A stretch of DNA of 64,000 bases from Coprinus comatus (Eukaryota > Basidiomycota > Agaricomycetes > Agaricales > Agaricaceae). The translations under genes were made by a program, and so were the position numbers. The stretch covers positions 124,001-188,000 of the forward strand of contig JAWPGT010000029.1 of assembly GCA_034638255.1 (NCBI GenBank). Direction: 5' to 3'. A model generated the notes under the pieces. The model had not been told where the DNA came from, did no database searches, and saw only the letters and a list, made by a program, of their open reading frames with translations. Below are positions 23,971 to 35,837 of this stretch, in pieces (position 1 is the first letter of the stretch; every line of letters begins with the position of its first letter).

Positions 23971-25103
23971 TTAGAAGTAGCTGTAGGACGTCCTAGCAGA
24001 TCCAGGAATAGATGGTGGTGCAAAGTAAAGTTGGATCGGTATTATTCCACCGGTAGGGAATGGTGAACTACGACCCCTGACGTGCTGACCAACAATTGAA
24101 CGCCCTTTGTCTTGAGCAATAACTGGATTTTGATTGGCAGTGGTGGATGTATCGATAAGGGATTGAGGATCATTAACTCTTATATGAGCTCGATTTACTG
24201 GTTGAGAATTTGTAGATGGGTAGGTTACTCTTGTTTGTGGGTCATGAGGATTCGGTGGTAACGGTCTCCGCCGAAATTGCTGTGGTGGTTGCTGTTGAGA
24301 AGCTTTCGTAACTGTAGCGCGTGTGACAGTGGGCGTTGAAGAGTTAGAAGGGGTATAGATGAACTTGGAGCTTTGTGGATTTGGTAAAGCGGTGTCAGGC
24401 TTCCGAGATGGTGTGAACATGGATAAACCAATTTCAACAGTAGAAGAATTTGGGGGATTTAGAGGTTTGTGGTAACTCGTGGAAACCTTGATTGGTGTAA
24501 TGGTATCACGAATTTCGAGTGGAGGAGGTGTAGGTCGAACCCGGGATGATGACCGGCTTGGAGGATTTATAATAGGGAATGGTCGATTACTTGGAGTGGG
24601 AGTCTCAGTTGCTCTGACCTCAGAGCGGCCACGTTCGCCGAAAGAGGAGCTATCAGCATCGGCTCCGGTGTTTGGGTTTTGGATAACGTCAATAACTTTG
24701 AACAAGGAATTGGAAGGTTGTGGGATAATTTGATGCAGAACATCTGGAATATCCTCTTTGGGTAATGGTGAGGTTGGGGTGAAGCCTGATCCTGAGTTTG
24801 GTGAGATAGGGGAGCTAGAACTCAAGACAAAGAAGAACGGAGTCGGTTGAGAGGATGGCATATAGTGTGGATGGAGATGTCCTTGGTTGATCGGAGAGGG
24901 CTCAAGCTATAACGTCAGAGATGAGTACAATATACTATATAAGGTACTAGCTACACGTTAAAAGTATATGTACTCACCGGAGTCGCTTGGTCTTCAACGT
25001 TGAAGTAATCGTCGTACAGCTCATAAAGACTATCTTGTGTATAACGTCGTTTTTGTTGGCTTAGGGAGCTGGAAATGTATACGTTGAGAGATTCCGTTGT
25101 CAT
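23971..25103 (-). CDS. Pro/Ser/Thr-rich protein, 353 aa, function unknown
   Basis: Two exons (25103-24978 and 24906-23971) joined in phase across a 71-nt GTGAGT-to-TATAG intron. Exon 1 encodes 42 residues with an ordered, acidic and aromatic segment (RRYTQDSLYELYDDYFNVE), which may be a short helical binding motif. Exon 2 is largely disordered: SSSSPISPNSGSG, many TP and PTP motifs, poly-Pro segments, and a short ordered patch (DVLHQIIPQPSNSLFKVID). The C-terminus has Arg/Gly-containing stretches (RSIVGQHVRGRSSPFPTGG). No transmembrane segment and no domain that I recognise. The exon 1 start was chosen because it is the first ATG and the codons run straight into the splice donor. Confidence 0.65.
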
Positions 25104-25988
25104 CGAAATATGGAGGTTAGAGATATGACAGTGTCCGGCACGTAGAAGCTTGAAAAGGTAAAATGAAGAATGAAAAAAACCGTCAAGGTAGATGGAAGAA
25201 TTAATAAAAAGGCACCCAGTGCGAAGAAGAACGAAATGGCAGATTTACGAAGAGCTACTACGCGCGAGAGCGACCCTGTCGTGATTATATAGTTGAGTGG
25301 ATTCATTTATGAAGGCAGTGTCAATCAATTTCTTCGACGCGTTAACAACCGTTGCAGTTGTCTTCTGCGGCTGTCCTCGACTCGGACTTCTGACATAAAA
25401 TATCATTATCAACCTGAGAGATCTAAGAATAGATGCAAAATCCCCGCCGTAGGCGGGTTTCAAAGTACTGTGGAAGTGGCAAGAAAATGTTCAATTCTGA
25501 GTGTAAGAGAAACTTTCTTTGGAAGCTCTCACTTGGTTACGCGGCACCCACGCTTCACCCACACACATGATATTTATTACCTCCTTTGTTTAAGTCTACT
25601 GATCCCATCACTTTTTATAACCCCATGAATACTTTCTCTGTGGAATCAATCCTTTTTAGAAGTGTCCAGACGCGTGGGATACCAAGTACCAAAGTCAGAA
25701 ATGACGCTCAGAATCACCTAGACCCACTGCAGGGTTGTGTCGCACTATAGGTCCCAGAATCTTGGCACAAGGGTTGTAGCATCTGTTTCCGTTTACCACC
25801 ACATCCATATCGAAACCAGGACAAAGTGCTCTTCTCGCATGGGAAGGACTCAAAATCACTGAAATCGACACTTATCCTAAAAACAAAGAGCTAGGAGATT
25901 CGTAATAAAGTTACATTGGAGATACTATTACTACAAAGGCTCGTTTTCGGGATTGGGTGCCCTCCTGAAAAAGCAGTGGTGGTCAAAT
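25104..25988. other. Intergenic between two divergent genes
   Basis: Shared upstream region of the minus-strand Pro-rich gene and the plus-strand DUF6533 gene. No convincing frame in either direction. Confidence 0.35.
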
Positions 25989-28139
25989 ATGATGCCAACA
26001 AATCCTTCGCAGCAAAGTTATATGGCAGCGGCCAGTTTCATGATCCTGGTTCGTGTTCTTTCCAAGTTCTTTATTAGAGGGTCTAACGCTTGCTTAAGGT
26101 GTACGATTACTTATGTACGCTGGATCCAGAGGTGTGTTTCTTCTATTTTTTCATGACGGTATATTTAATATTTTTGTTGTTGTTCAGGTTTCCAATGTTT
26201 GGACGCAGCCATTCAACTTCGTGTCCTTCTTATTCTACCTGAATCGCTACCTACCTTTTGTTGATACTGGTATGCTGCTGGGAAGTAAGTTTCAAGCTAT
26301 CTATTTTTACATTCAGGCGCTTATGATCGTTGCTACTCCAGTCAACTTCGTCGTTCCAAGTCAAAAGGTCAGTTTAATCAGAGTGTATGTTTATGCAATT
26401 TCCTGTCTTATAATTGCGGTTGCACAACAGGGTTGTGAAAGAGGAGTTCGCGCCTATGTTTGTGAGTATCTGCCTATAACACACATCCGACCAGTGACCA
26501 TTAACCACTATATATTTACAGGGATATTGGTTTTAGGCTCCATCCTCTCACACAGTACGCTACTTTCCAGCACTGCCTACGATTCTACGAGAGATTCATT
26601 GATTTTCTTTCGACAACTATAGTGGTCATTATGATAAGAACATGTGCATTGTGGGGATATCGTCGGAACATCATGATATTGATTGGAGCATTGGCCTTGG
26701 TGAGAATGTTCCGCACCACAATGCTTGGTATCCATGTTACTCACCACATTGAAACTTCATTTGTAGTTCGAATTTACTGCTGCATTTGTTACAACACAAT
26801 TCCAACTTGACTCCGTCCAACGTATGTCCGAAGTTTATCCCGGTCCATTTAACCCTTCAAACCACCTGAAAAATTACATCTAATGCTTGGCACGCATTTT
26901 ATTTTATCTTTTTAGTTTTAGCAACACCAATTGGATGTATTGTATTATCAGCAAGTCAAATTATTGTTGTATCCTACATTATGATATTCGTGGTGGAGTC
27001 AAGTACGTCGGATTCGTTGATTCATTTATGTTTCGTTGTCTCGTTCTTAATTAACCCTTTACTAAATTTGAAACATTGCTACAGTTATTGTTACATTAAC
27101 TTTTGTGGTTGCACTTCGCCATTGTAAGCTATTTATCACTCTTGTTAGAAATTCCCCATTTGCGATTAAACTCATCAACATCATCTCATAGTATCCGTTT
27201 CCCGATCAGTTTGGATTCGTCATCTCTACCGAAACGGTAAGTCAAATGTCAAAAGTGTGTTTGTACATAGGATGTAACATCTCATCATCTTCACAATCAG
27301 GTATTCTGTTTTGTTTCATGATGCTTGGTATGTTACCAAGATGGCAATTTTATAGCTCATTCACTAATTTATGCGAGTTTTAATATTAATCTGACTATTT
27401 CTTTTTCTATTATAGCTGTCAGTCTGGTCAATGTTGTTCTTCCATTCGTACTGCCTGTACGTCAAATATTGCAACCGTAACTAATTAATTTTCTCACGTC
27501 ACTACTTCTAAAATAAAATTCAACAACCAAAAGCCTAGCTCTCAGAGTATTTTCTCTACGTAAGTCCACAATCTGAATTTTCCTTCCCTCTAATACACAC
27601 TAACTCTGGAACCTTTTAATAGTCCTCAAAGAGTCCTTCACTCAATGATCTGTAATCGAGTCTTCCTTCTAATATTCGAACATCGTAAAAGACTAGCAAG
27701 ATCAAGATCTCAAACCAACGATCATACACTTACCCTCACTAATTCACAAAACCCTTATTACACTCATAACTACCCCCATCACCAACACCATCACAACGAC
27801 AATAACAACACCCTTTCATTATCAGATGCCGAGGTCGTGGAATCACAGATTCGAGATACTACTAACAACAATCAATGTCATTCTGGAAATGACAATGATT
27901 ATAGTGGTCCCGTTTCCGTTACTAGAAATCTAGGTCGTACCCGTAGTGGTCGAGGTAATGGTAATGGTCAAAGTTTTAATCGATGGAAGGATAGTTTAAG
28001 CTTTGGCACCAATCCTAATTCTAGTCAAGCAGGACCTCAGAATCAGAATCATTCAGGAACTATAAATACGGATATGTTTCAATTGTATTCTGTTGACGAT
28101 TCTGGTTATTTACCTAGTATATATTCGGAAACTGGTTGA
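25989..28139 (+). CDS. DUF6533-type seven-helix membrane protein
   Basis: Multi-exon gene. The start MMPTNPSQQSYMAAAS is followed after an intron by VYDYLCTLDPE and VSNVWTQPFNFVSFLFYLNRYLPFVDT, the hallmark of DUF6533 proteins, abundant in basidiomycetes. Further helices are AYVWILVLGSILSHMVIMI with RTCALWGYRRN, a helix near 26650, ATPIGCIVLSASQIIVV, and FVVALRH with more in small exons to 27480. A phase check supports the donor at 26270 (GTATGC) and the 26391 (GTATGT) intron. The C-terminal 160 residues (27645-28136) form a hydrophilic His/Asn/Ser-rich cytoplasmic tail. Members are thought to be receptor-like, but no ligand or G-protein coupling is established. The later exon borders are provisional. 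Confidence 0.8.
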
Positions 28140-28451
28140 TCTAGATGTTACTTGATAAATATAGTACCTACATAGTAGTGTCGTCATTTTGTTATTTTCT
28201 GTGTTGTCTTGTGTTTTCTTACCCCCCCCCAAGTTTTGCTGTTCTCAAAGATCTATATATGGTATCTGATATGATATAATAAATTCTTGATAAGGTTCGT
28301 GAAGGCAGTTGAATGATTTGAACGTAAAGAAGAAAATGTATAGTGTATATGTAGTATACGTGCAGAGAGTTTAACGTAAAAAAGGAGAAAAACAAAGAAA
28401 AGACAGATTACTAACAACCACATAACAACGGGGCATCAACTAAAGTAAGTC
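28140..28451. other. Convergent 3' flanks, no gene
   Basis: Lies between two genes ending toward each other. AATAAA near 28278-28283 could serve as a poly(A) signal for the plus-strand gene. Confidence 0.4.
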
Positions 28452-31400
28452 CTAAATAGCCATCCCAACAATCCTCTCACCACTCTTAGCATTCGCATTC
28501 CACTTCGTTGATTGATTCGGGTACAAAAATGGTTGAGTATGAGAATCTGATTCAGGAGGAGATCTGTGTGGTCTCAAAGGTTTATCCATAAAATCCCAAT
28601 CGCCATCATCAGCTTCATGATTACTTCCTCTCCAAGATCGAAAAGAATTCAAAAAGTTGTGGCTTATACTTGGTTTGCTTGTATGTGTGCGTGTATGGTT
28701 GGCGTGATTGGAATTGATGTTGAAGGAGGAAGATGTGGATGTAACAGAAGATTTAGTTATTGGAATGGAAGAAGGATTCGAATTGGAATAAACAATAACA
28801 GAAGCAGCGGAAGAAGAAGAAATAAAAGGTGGATAAGAAATACTTGGTTTCGATCTTGATTGGAAATGCGAACTAGAACTTGAATTAAGACTCAAGTTTG
28901 TATTTGAATGTAAAGGAGGTGGTGAAGGACCTTGATGTTGATGAGAAGGAAGACGAGGAGTTTGTGCCTTTGCCTGTGTTTGACTTTGACTTTGACTTTG
29001 ATTTTGTAAACGAGCAGCCATACGTAAATCAGGCATCGAAGGTGATTTTAAATTTGAAGATCCAACATCGCTTTTACCTCCACCAGTACCACCAGCACCA
29101 TCACCACTCTGACCTTTCTCCTGTCCATTTTCTTGTCCCCGAGGAAGCCGTTTCAAACTCCTCATCCTCAACAACTTCGATACTGTAGGTGAAGGCGGAC
29201 TCCGTAACGAAGCACTGCCACCCGTAGTACTAGCAGAACCAATACTAAGAACCGAACTCGAATTCAATGGTGTGGAGGTCGGAAGAGAACCGAAGAATTC
29301 ATGATTATGATCATAATCATGACACGCTGAAGCGGGTATAGTTTCAAGAGTCGGTTTCTTCTGTTTCTTCTGTTTCCTCTTTTCTTCTGCAAGCTGATTT
29401 TGGATTTGAGTGCTGTACCTTTGGGTTACAGTATGTGAATGAGTTGATGAGAAATCGGAAATCGAGCTTGAGCTTGAAGACCGAGAGCCTAAAATGGACA
29501 CGGATGCGGGAGAGGAGGCGGAAACTGAAGAAGTTATACTTCCGCTTGTAGAAGACAAACGAACACGATCTTCGCCATTACCACCAATACCACTAAGAGA
29601 AATGGAACTCTTCCGTACTCTGGCTTGAGACCTTGATCTTAACCTTTCTGCAATACTAGAAGGTAAAGGTTGTCTTTGACTTTGATCTCTTCCTCTTTCA
29701 CGAGTTTCATCATTCGTTCCGCTTGTCACTGTCTCTGTCGTTGCCAACGAGGGGGTAGATGAAGAGGAAAGGATAGGGAAAACAGGTAAAGAAGGTGATT
29801 TCATATGTGCTCCAAGCTTTTGAATTCCCGTTCTTTGTTGACTTTCAACACGTTCCCGATCCTCATAATGTGAATGTGACCTAGTAGTTTGTGAAGGAGG
29901 AGGAGGAAGATCATTAAAATGATGATGAAGTGAGGGAAGGGAAGGTGATTTTGGTAGTCGATTAATCACACGAATACGTCCTTGGGTTGGAAGTCTCTGT
30001 GGTAAAATTTCTTGGGCTTGTCCTTGATCTTGACCCCCAATCTGACTTCGACTCAAAACTTTTCCTCGTTGAGCTCTAGGTCCACCAGGAGTCAACACAG
30101 CATCACGTATACGTGTATTCGCACCCAAATTGAGGGTAAGATTTTGAGTGTTTATTGTTGGGATAGAAGGTTTTCTTGGACTCGGGTTTGAACTTAGGAT
30201 TGGAACTGTGGTTGTGGTCGTGGTCACCGTCGTGGTCGTTATCATGGATGTAGAGGTTGTTGTCACAGATTCAGGCAATGATTCTTCTCTCGCCTTATCA
30301 GTCTTCATTTCTGATGACATTCCAGATGTCAAGGCTAATGATGACGACCCTATAGCTGCTACAGATCCGGCCCTCGACCTTGTTCCTATCACCATCCCAG
30401 CCACCGAACCTGTCGCAGGTCCCCCTACAGAACCTGACCTTGACCTTGACACTCCCACCGAACCCGACCTCGACCTCGAACCTATAGCTCCAGCTCCAGC
30501 ATTCAATACATTCGTAGGTACATTCGTAGACAGATGTACAGGCACAGAATCGAGATTGGGTGTTGATGTCGGTATTGACGTTGTTGATGGAGGGTTTGGC
30601 ATATCTCGAATACTTCCAGTTCTTGATCTGCGTCTTACAGTACCTCCTCTACTTCCACTTCCACTTCCACTTCCACTTCCACTTCCACCAACACCCGTAG
30701 TACTCGACCCTGATGCAACTGGTTGTACTCGCGTTACTACTTGAACTTCACGAACAGCATTTACCATTCCATACTTTGCTGGGGTTTTTTCCTTTTCCTT
30801 TCCTTTCCCTTTCACGTTTGAATTTATTTCTGAAGAAGGAAATGATGTGACCGAAGGATGAGGAGTGAATACTTCCAAGAATGATTGGTTGTTCTGCTCC
30901 ACATTCCTATTCACGTTCTCCTCCTCCTCCTCCTCCTCCTTCTTGATCACAGCCACACTCGCAGCCGCAGCCGTAGTCGCAGTCGCATTAAATTTTAATT
31001 TGGAAAAGTTGTTGCTGTTGTTGGTAGTGGTAGATGTGGCGTTGGCATTGACATTGATGGATTGTTGAGATTGAGATTGAGATTGTTGGGGTAACAACTC
31101 GGATGAATGTGTGGGTAACACCGGAACCGAAACCGGAAATTGTTCTAGTTCTCGTCCTTGGTCTCGTCCTTGGTCTCGTCCTCGTTCCCTTACACTTCCA
31201 CTCCTACTCCTACTCCTACTTCTATTCCTAGATTCAACTCTAACTGGAGGTGGTGGTGATGGCGGTATTTGTGGTATAGGCATGTTAGGTTCAGGTCCAA
31301 GTGAAATTGGAACTAGAACTGAAGATTGAGTTTGACGCGTTCGAAGATTGAGATTTGAAGTAGATCCAGAACGTGACATAGATGGTCTCTGACGTAGAGA

Positions 31401-32408
31401 TAGCGGATGAGAGTGTGGTTGTTTAGGGACAAAAGTTGAAGTTGAGTCTGTAGTCATGAATGAACTTTGAGAGTTTCCTCTACTTCGAGAACCAGGAATG
31501 GGTGGAGGTAATGAAAGTGACGTAGTACTCTCATTTACCGGGAATGGTGTAGACTTTCCACGAACAAGTGATGTGAGACTTGGATTCGGATGAGTTTGCA
31601 TTTGATTTCGGTTTCGCATGGACCGAGAAAGAGCGGGTGAAGATGGGATTCCTAAGGGAGACGCAACAGAAGGAGAACGTTGAAGAAGACGTGATTTAGT
31701 AGCGTCTATTGTCAATGTCGCGTTCATATTAGGAGGGGAACTCGGATTTCGTTTATGTGCATAAGTCGTTGTCGTCGTCATTGTCATTGTGGTAGGAGGT
31801 GGCGAGGATGAAATCATAGCAAATGGATCCTTCATAGTCTCGTATTCATCTAACCGTCTATCAGGAGACAATGTCATAACTGGGGATTTAACCAGTGATG
31901 CCCGTTTAGCTGCCTTCACTTTCGTAGAAGCTCCTTTTGAAGAAAAGATTTTGGCAAATCCTTTAGTCGACAACGTAGCCCTTTTGTACATTTTCATCAA
32001 CTTTGTCTTTTCCTTCTTCTCGATCCTCTCCGCACTATTCAAGTTCACACTATCATCCGAAAGTATACTTGAATCCATAGTGCCGTTCGTAAATGTAGAC
32101 GAAGGTTCAGAGCTGGGTATGGGTTGAGAGGAGGCAGAAACGGAAGCGGAAGGTTGAGATGATGGTTGTAAAATTTCTGATGATGAAACACCGGGAAGCG
32201 GGTTATTCGGTGGTGGAGAAGCTTTTGGAAAAGCTCTGCTACTTCTGACGCGAGGACTAGAGGTGGCGTAACGTAGACCACTAGATTGGGGCTGATGGAG
32301 TAGGAATGGTTCAGCAATAGGACCATTCCAAGAGTCCTGACTATAGAAACTTCCACTTGATAGAACGGAATATGGCGTCTTCACTGGGACGGCAAGTGTA
32401 GATGACAT
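28452..32408 (-). CDS. Intronless 1318-aa Ser-rich low-complexity protein
   Basis: A single open frame from ATG at 32408 to the stop at 28452. Mostly disordered, with about one residue in four Ser and many alternating repeats (Ser-Gly, Ser-Arg, Ser-Gln, Thr-Val). One basic, ordered-looking block stands out near residues 130-170 (KKEKTKLMKMYKRATLSTKG, then FAKIFSSKGASTKVKAAKR), which could bind acidic lipid or nucleic acid. Short repeated linear motifs such as LPRLPSHQ, SPSLP and KSPSMPDLRM recur through the chain, so multivalent docking is possible. The C-terminus is GERIVGMAI. No catalytic domain, signal peptide or membrane helix. The very long uninterrupted frame with preserved repeat phase supports it being a real gene. 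Confidence 0.75.
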   Translation of the reverse strand: MSSTLAVPVKTPYSVLSSGSFYSQDSWNGPIAEPFLLHQPQSSGLRYATSSPRVRSSRAFPKASPPPNNPLPGVSSSEILQPSSQPSASVSASSQPIPSSEPSSTFTNGTMDSSILSDDSVNLNSAERIEKKEKTKLMKMYKRATLSTKGFAKIFSSKGASTKVKAAKRASLVKSPVMTLSPDRRLDEYETMKDPFAMISSSPPPTTMTMTTTTTYAHKRNPSSPPNMNATLTIDATKSRLLQRSPSVASPLGIPSSPALSRSMRNRNQMQTHPNPSLTSLVRGKSTPFPVNESTTSLSLPPPIPGSRSRGNSQSSFMTTDSTSTFVPKQPHSHPLSLRQRPSMSRSGSTSNLNLRTRQTQSSVLVPISLGPEPNMPIPQIPPSPPPPVRVESRNRSRSRSRSGSVRERGRDQGRDQGRELEQFPVSVPVLPTHSSELLPQQSQSQSQQSINVNANATSTTTNNSNNFSKLKFNATATTAAAASVAVIKKEEEEEEENVNRNVEQNNQSFLEVFTPHPSVTSFPSSEINSNVKGKGKEKEKTPAKYGMVNAVREVQVVTRVQPVASGSSTTGVGGSGSGSGSGSGSRGGTVRRRSRTGSIRDMPNPPSTTSIPTSTPNLDSVPVHLSTNVPTNVLNAGAGAIGSRSRSGSVGVSRSRSGSVGGPATGSVAGMVIGTRSRAGSVAAIGSSSLALTSGMSSEMKTDKAREESLPESVTTTSTSMITTTTVTTTTTTVPILSSNPSPRKPSIPTINTQNLTLNLGANTRIRDAVLTPGGPRAQRGKVLSRSQIGGQDQGQAQEILPQRLPTQGRIRVINRLPKSPSLPSLHHHFNDLPPPPSQTTRSHSHYEDRERVESQQRTGIQKLGAHMKSPSLPVFPILSSSSTPSLATTETVTSGTNDETRERGRDQSQRQPLPSSIAERLRSRSQARVRKSSISLSGIGGNGEDRVRLSSTSGSITSSVSASSPASVSILGSRSSSSSSISDFSSTHSHTVTQRYSTQIQNQLAEEKRKQKKQKKPTLETIPASACHDYDHNHEFFGSLPTSTPLNSSSVLSIGSASTTGGSASLRSPPSPTVSKLLRMRSLKRLPRGQENGQEKGQSGDGAGGTGGGKSDVGSSNLKSPSMPDLRMAARLQNQSQSQSQTQAKAQTPRLPSHQHQGPSPPPLHSNTNLSLNSSSSSHFQSRSKPSISYPPFISSSSAASVIVYSNSNPSSIPITKSSVTSTSSSFNINSNHANHTRTHTSKPSISHNFLNSFRSWRGSNHEADDGDWDFMDKPLRPHRSPPESDSHTQPFLYPNQSTKWNANAKSGERIVGMAI

Positions 32409-34055
32409 TTTAGGTGATTCCTTTCAGGATTTTGTTTATTAGAAAATGCGGTGGAGAAATAGGAAGATGGACATACTTGGTAGCCTCCCCTCATAATATG
32501 ACTTTCGGTAGCAAGAGATTCATGGATAACAGAGGAAAGAGCAAGACTGAGCCGGGCAGCATTAGGGCGTTGAATCCCTCGGGAAAATTGGAAATCCATC
32601 TAGCGAGAGAAAAAAAAAGAGGAGGCCAAGTTAAATAAAACGGTAAAAGGAACGCACAGCGTATCCGGTTGGCCTGTTTGAGAGTGGGCATATTAAGTAT
32701 CACTTATTACTTGACTGTGATGAAACCATCTAGCGACGTGTATCATCACAACAACCGATTCATCAGTTTCCGATCCCAACTTTGTAAAATGTTATCTACA
32801 TCCGGACCCCTCGTTACTACCCATGCAGTACACTTATAGAAACACAACGCACCACGTTCATTAATTCCAGTGCATAACTTTCTGATTCAACCGCAGTAAA
32901 TATAACTACCTATGGGTTCACACATCAGATATTTCGCATCACGTGCAATGACCCCTTTATCTATTTCTAGTACCGTTCCACTCTTAGGTGTAAAATAACC
33001 TGTATGCATTAGATATTCTTCTCTGACAATTCTCCTTAATGCTGTGAACACTCTCTTAGGTGGGCGTTTAAGGCCGATAAATTCCTCATGAGTCCGGTGT
33101 GACATGCAAAATTCTAACCCCAAACCAAAAGTCACCACAAACCAATGCGGTAATCAACACACTTGTTTGAAGTGTTTGTTTGATGCGTTAATCAAGCAAA
33201 TGCCGATGGGTCAACGGACTTACAGTACACATGGTGATATTTCAATATATATCACGCCAGTACTCCAATCTACTCCAATCCCATTTATGGTACTTTCGCC
33301 GATTCTGGACCCTGATGTAAGCATGGCATATCCTACCTCTTACTGACAAGTTATATATCATTATGTACTATGGTTACTAAAGCTCTGTAAGTCTACACGA
33401 ATGCGTCTCCTCGGGTCTCCTGGATGTCCTGAAGGTGCTACGACTCTCTTCAACACCGTAGTACGCCGTACTCTCCGCGAGATGAACGGAGTCCGGACAA
33501 TGGAAGGTGTTTGTTTAGAAATGATGCTGATGCTTTGATTACATCTCGACTGTCAATTTCTCTCCATAACTATTTAATCATCTTTCGACTACATATGGAA
33601 TAGTAACTTCGAAGGCGTGATGATCATGTATGGTCATGGTATGATGGAAGGATGATTTAATACTATCTAATACTTACAAGTGATTCTCTACTCCTTCCGA
33701 CTGAGCTCCGCAGTGGCCGTAGCAACATAGTTGTTAGAAATAATATATATATATTTACTGGATATTATTAGCACCCGTCTTTAATCTTCATGCCGTGGAA
33801 TATCGTTTAAAAGGAGTGGTACATAATCCTTAATAATTTAACTAGGTGGAAGAATGTAGCATACTACTTCCTCGAGTCACGACCCGCCACTCAAGCACCT
33901 TTTCGGTGCTAGATATGGGTTGAAGTTCCCGTTTATCACCATTGGCAGCTAACTTTAAACCTTCCTCTTCAGCAATCATTTTAACTGGACGAGTGATCAG
34001 AAATGAAAAACCGGAGCCCATTGAATGTCAATTACTCACCTCTACCAGAAAGAAT
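32409..34055. other. Long non-coding stretch with one doubtful small frame
   Basis: The left end is the 5' leader of the 1318-aa gene. A minus-strand frame from ATG at 33105 to 32887 (72 aa; RVFTALRRIVREEYLMHTGY) reads protein-like but stands alone and lacks promoter signals that I can see. The rest, including 33400-34050, contains no convincing frame. Confidence 0.3.
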
Positions 34056-34634
34056 CTAGTTAGCAAAGTCACTAGCAATACCATGGCTAGGTATTTTCAT
34101 AGGCAAGTCAACTTCACTTGACGTATCTTCTTCATTTTCTTCTTCTTCTTCTTCCGAGTTTCCATTTTGTAGGTGTCGTCGCGCAATGCGTAAAATAAGA
34201 GAATAGGCGTTACGTGCATAAGCGGCCCACTCTACGTGATAGATCTTATTAGCGAGCTCAATAGTTAAGTCAACAAGCTCTTTATATTCCGGGCATAGAA
34301 CCGCCCCAAGATCCGGATTTGTCCTCTTGAATCGTCGAAATGCAATCTCAGCATCGAGAACAACGAGGAATGGATTGAGATAATGTCTTTTCGCACGGAA
34401 CTCGTTAGGATTTGAGAACGCAGGAAACCGTGGAGAAGCAGGGTCTTGTGTCTCACGCAATGCACCATCCGTAGTCGCCTGGTATACTTTCCAGTCGAGG
34501 GGTCCATCAGGGGTCGGGATGTGCATAGTAAGGGTCGCTCCGTTGGGAAGAAAGTGATTTGGATAGAGAAGTATGTTGCATCGGAGAAAGGCGGTTTCTC
34601 CAACTGCAAAAACAGAGATGAACACAAGTTGCAT
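34056..34634 (-). CDS. Hypothetical protein, 192 aa, acidic tail
   Basis: The frame from ATG at 34634 is protein-like for its full length: MPNGATL-type loop (FLPNGATLTMHIPTPDGPLD), a predicted helical region (YLNPFLVVLDAEIAFRRFKR; YKELVDLTIELANKIYHVEW; YARNAYSLILRIARRHL) and an acidic Glu-rich tail before DLPMKIPSHGI. The helical core with regularly spaced hydrophobics looks folded. No domain recognised. The first ten residues overlap a plausible splice acceptor (TTTTTGCAG at about 34605), so the true N-terminus may lie in an upstream exon such as one starting at 34728; that exon did not join in phase with the donor I could see. Confidence 0.55.
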   Translation of the reverse strand: MQLVFISVFAVGETAFLRCNILLYPNHFLPNGATLTMHIPTPDGPLDWKVYQATTDGALRETQDPASPRFPAFSNPNEFRAKRHYLNPFLVVLDAEIAFRRFKRTNPDLGAVLCPEYKELVDLTIELANKIYHVEWAAYARNAYSLILRIARRHLQNGNSEEEEEENEEDTSSEVDLPMKIPSHGIASDFAN

Positions 34635-35837
34635 AAGGCGAGAAAGCGAAAGTCCTCACATCAGACTGTCTGAATATAGGGTCTCCTATAATAGGTTTAC
34701 TGTTTTCTGTTTTCACCAATCCTATCATGGCTTCAAGTGTGGCCTTTGAGCATGTGATGGCAAAGAATCCCAGCGTAGATTACTACAAGTTCGAACTTTG
34801 AACAATGCATGAAATGTTGAACCATCAAGTCAACATACTGAGTATCATGTTATCAGGAGATTTTATCTTGCATTCTTCGGAAATAAGGCCTAATTGGTGG
34901 AGGTGATGCCCCTAAACAATTTATGGTCAATCAAACAGTTTCAGAAGAATTCGTTCAGGACGTAAAACCGCCACTGTTAACATACTATTCTTCACAGGTT
35001 TAATGAGATAATTTTTTCCAGAGAATATCTAGGACTCTTGGTTATTAGACACGACTCGTTTAAAGATATAGCGCGGCGTGCTACCCGTTCAGAGGGACTG
35101 TACCCGTCCGTGGAGGCGATAGACGAACATATGGAGTGGTCACGGTGTAACGCAGGCAGGTTGAGTTTCTCAATTGGCTTGATCTTCGGTCTTGTCGAAA
35201 GTTTGTTTGATTCAGAAATGGACGTCATTATACTAGTCACACAAGGAGCGCCTACTTGCGTCTACATTGTAGACTGGCTACACTTGTAAACACTCTCAAC
35301 ACGCTGCACATCGTTGATTTCCTGCGCGCTGCTCCTAACATTTTTATGCTTAACATATGCTATTGCGATCTTTCAAAAGCCTCAAGATTCATTACCTTTT
35401 ACTGCGTTTCTCCTTCAATGATTATGAGCACCCCCTCTGGTCTTCAGAACTTGGGCCTAAGTAAGGCAAGAAGAAACTGAACGAACCAATCCTCCTCTAA
35501 CCCGGGTACTGTTAGCTGGCATGATGAAGATTATAGGAATTAAGAGTACATGACGCGCGTTCAGCCACCGACCAACACAGGCCACAGTACAAGCACTGAT
35601 GGCCACCCACGTGGTACCCAAACATCCCGCCGAACAAGCCGACGTTCCGCCCTAGTTCTGCCATCAACTTGATTCCACCCGCTCAGCACAAGTCACAGTT
35701 GTCGGCTATCCATGCCACAGGTCAATTTTTGGTGTTTCCGTGGATGCTTCAAATCCCTCTGTCGCTGTACCGTAAGAACCAGGCAGTGTTGTCTGAAGGA
35801 ATTCAATTTATTCTGTCTCCCTTCAACTTCGAACACC
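34635..35837. other. Intergenic, no gene seen
   Basis: Frames on both strands are short and show no protein-like composition. The right end is the leader of the three-exon gene starting at 35838. Confidence 0.35.

Noticed and set aside
30148..30744. Plus-strand frame, 198 aa, inside the 1318-aa gene
   Set aside because: Antisense shadow of Ser/Thr/Val/Pro repeats; no promoter or splice signals of its own.
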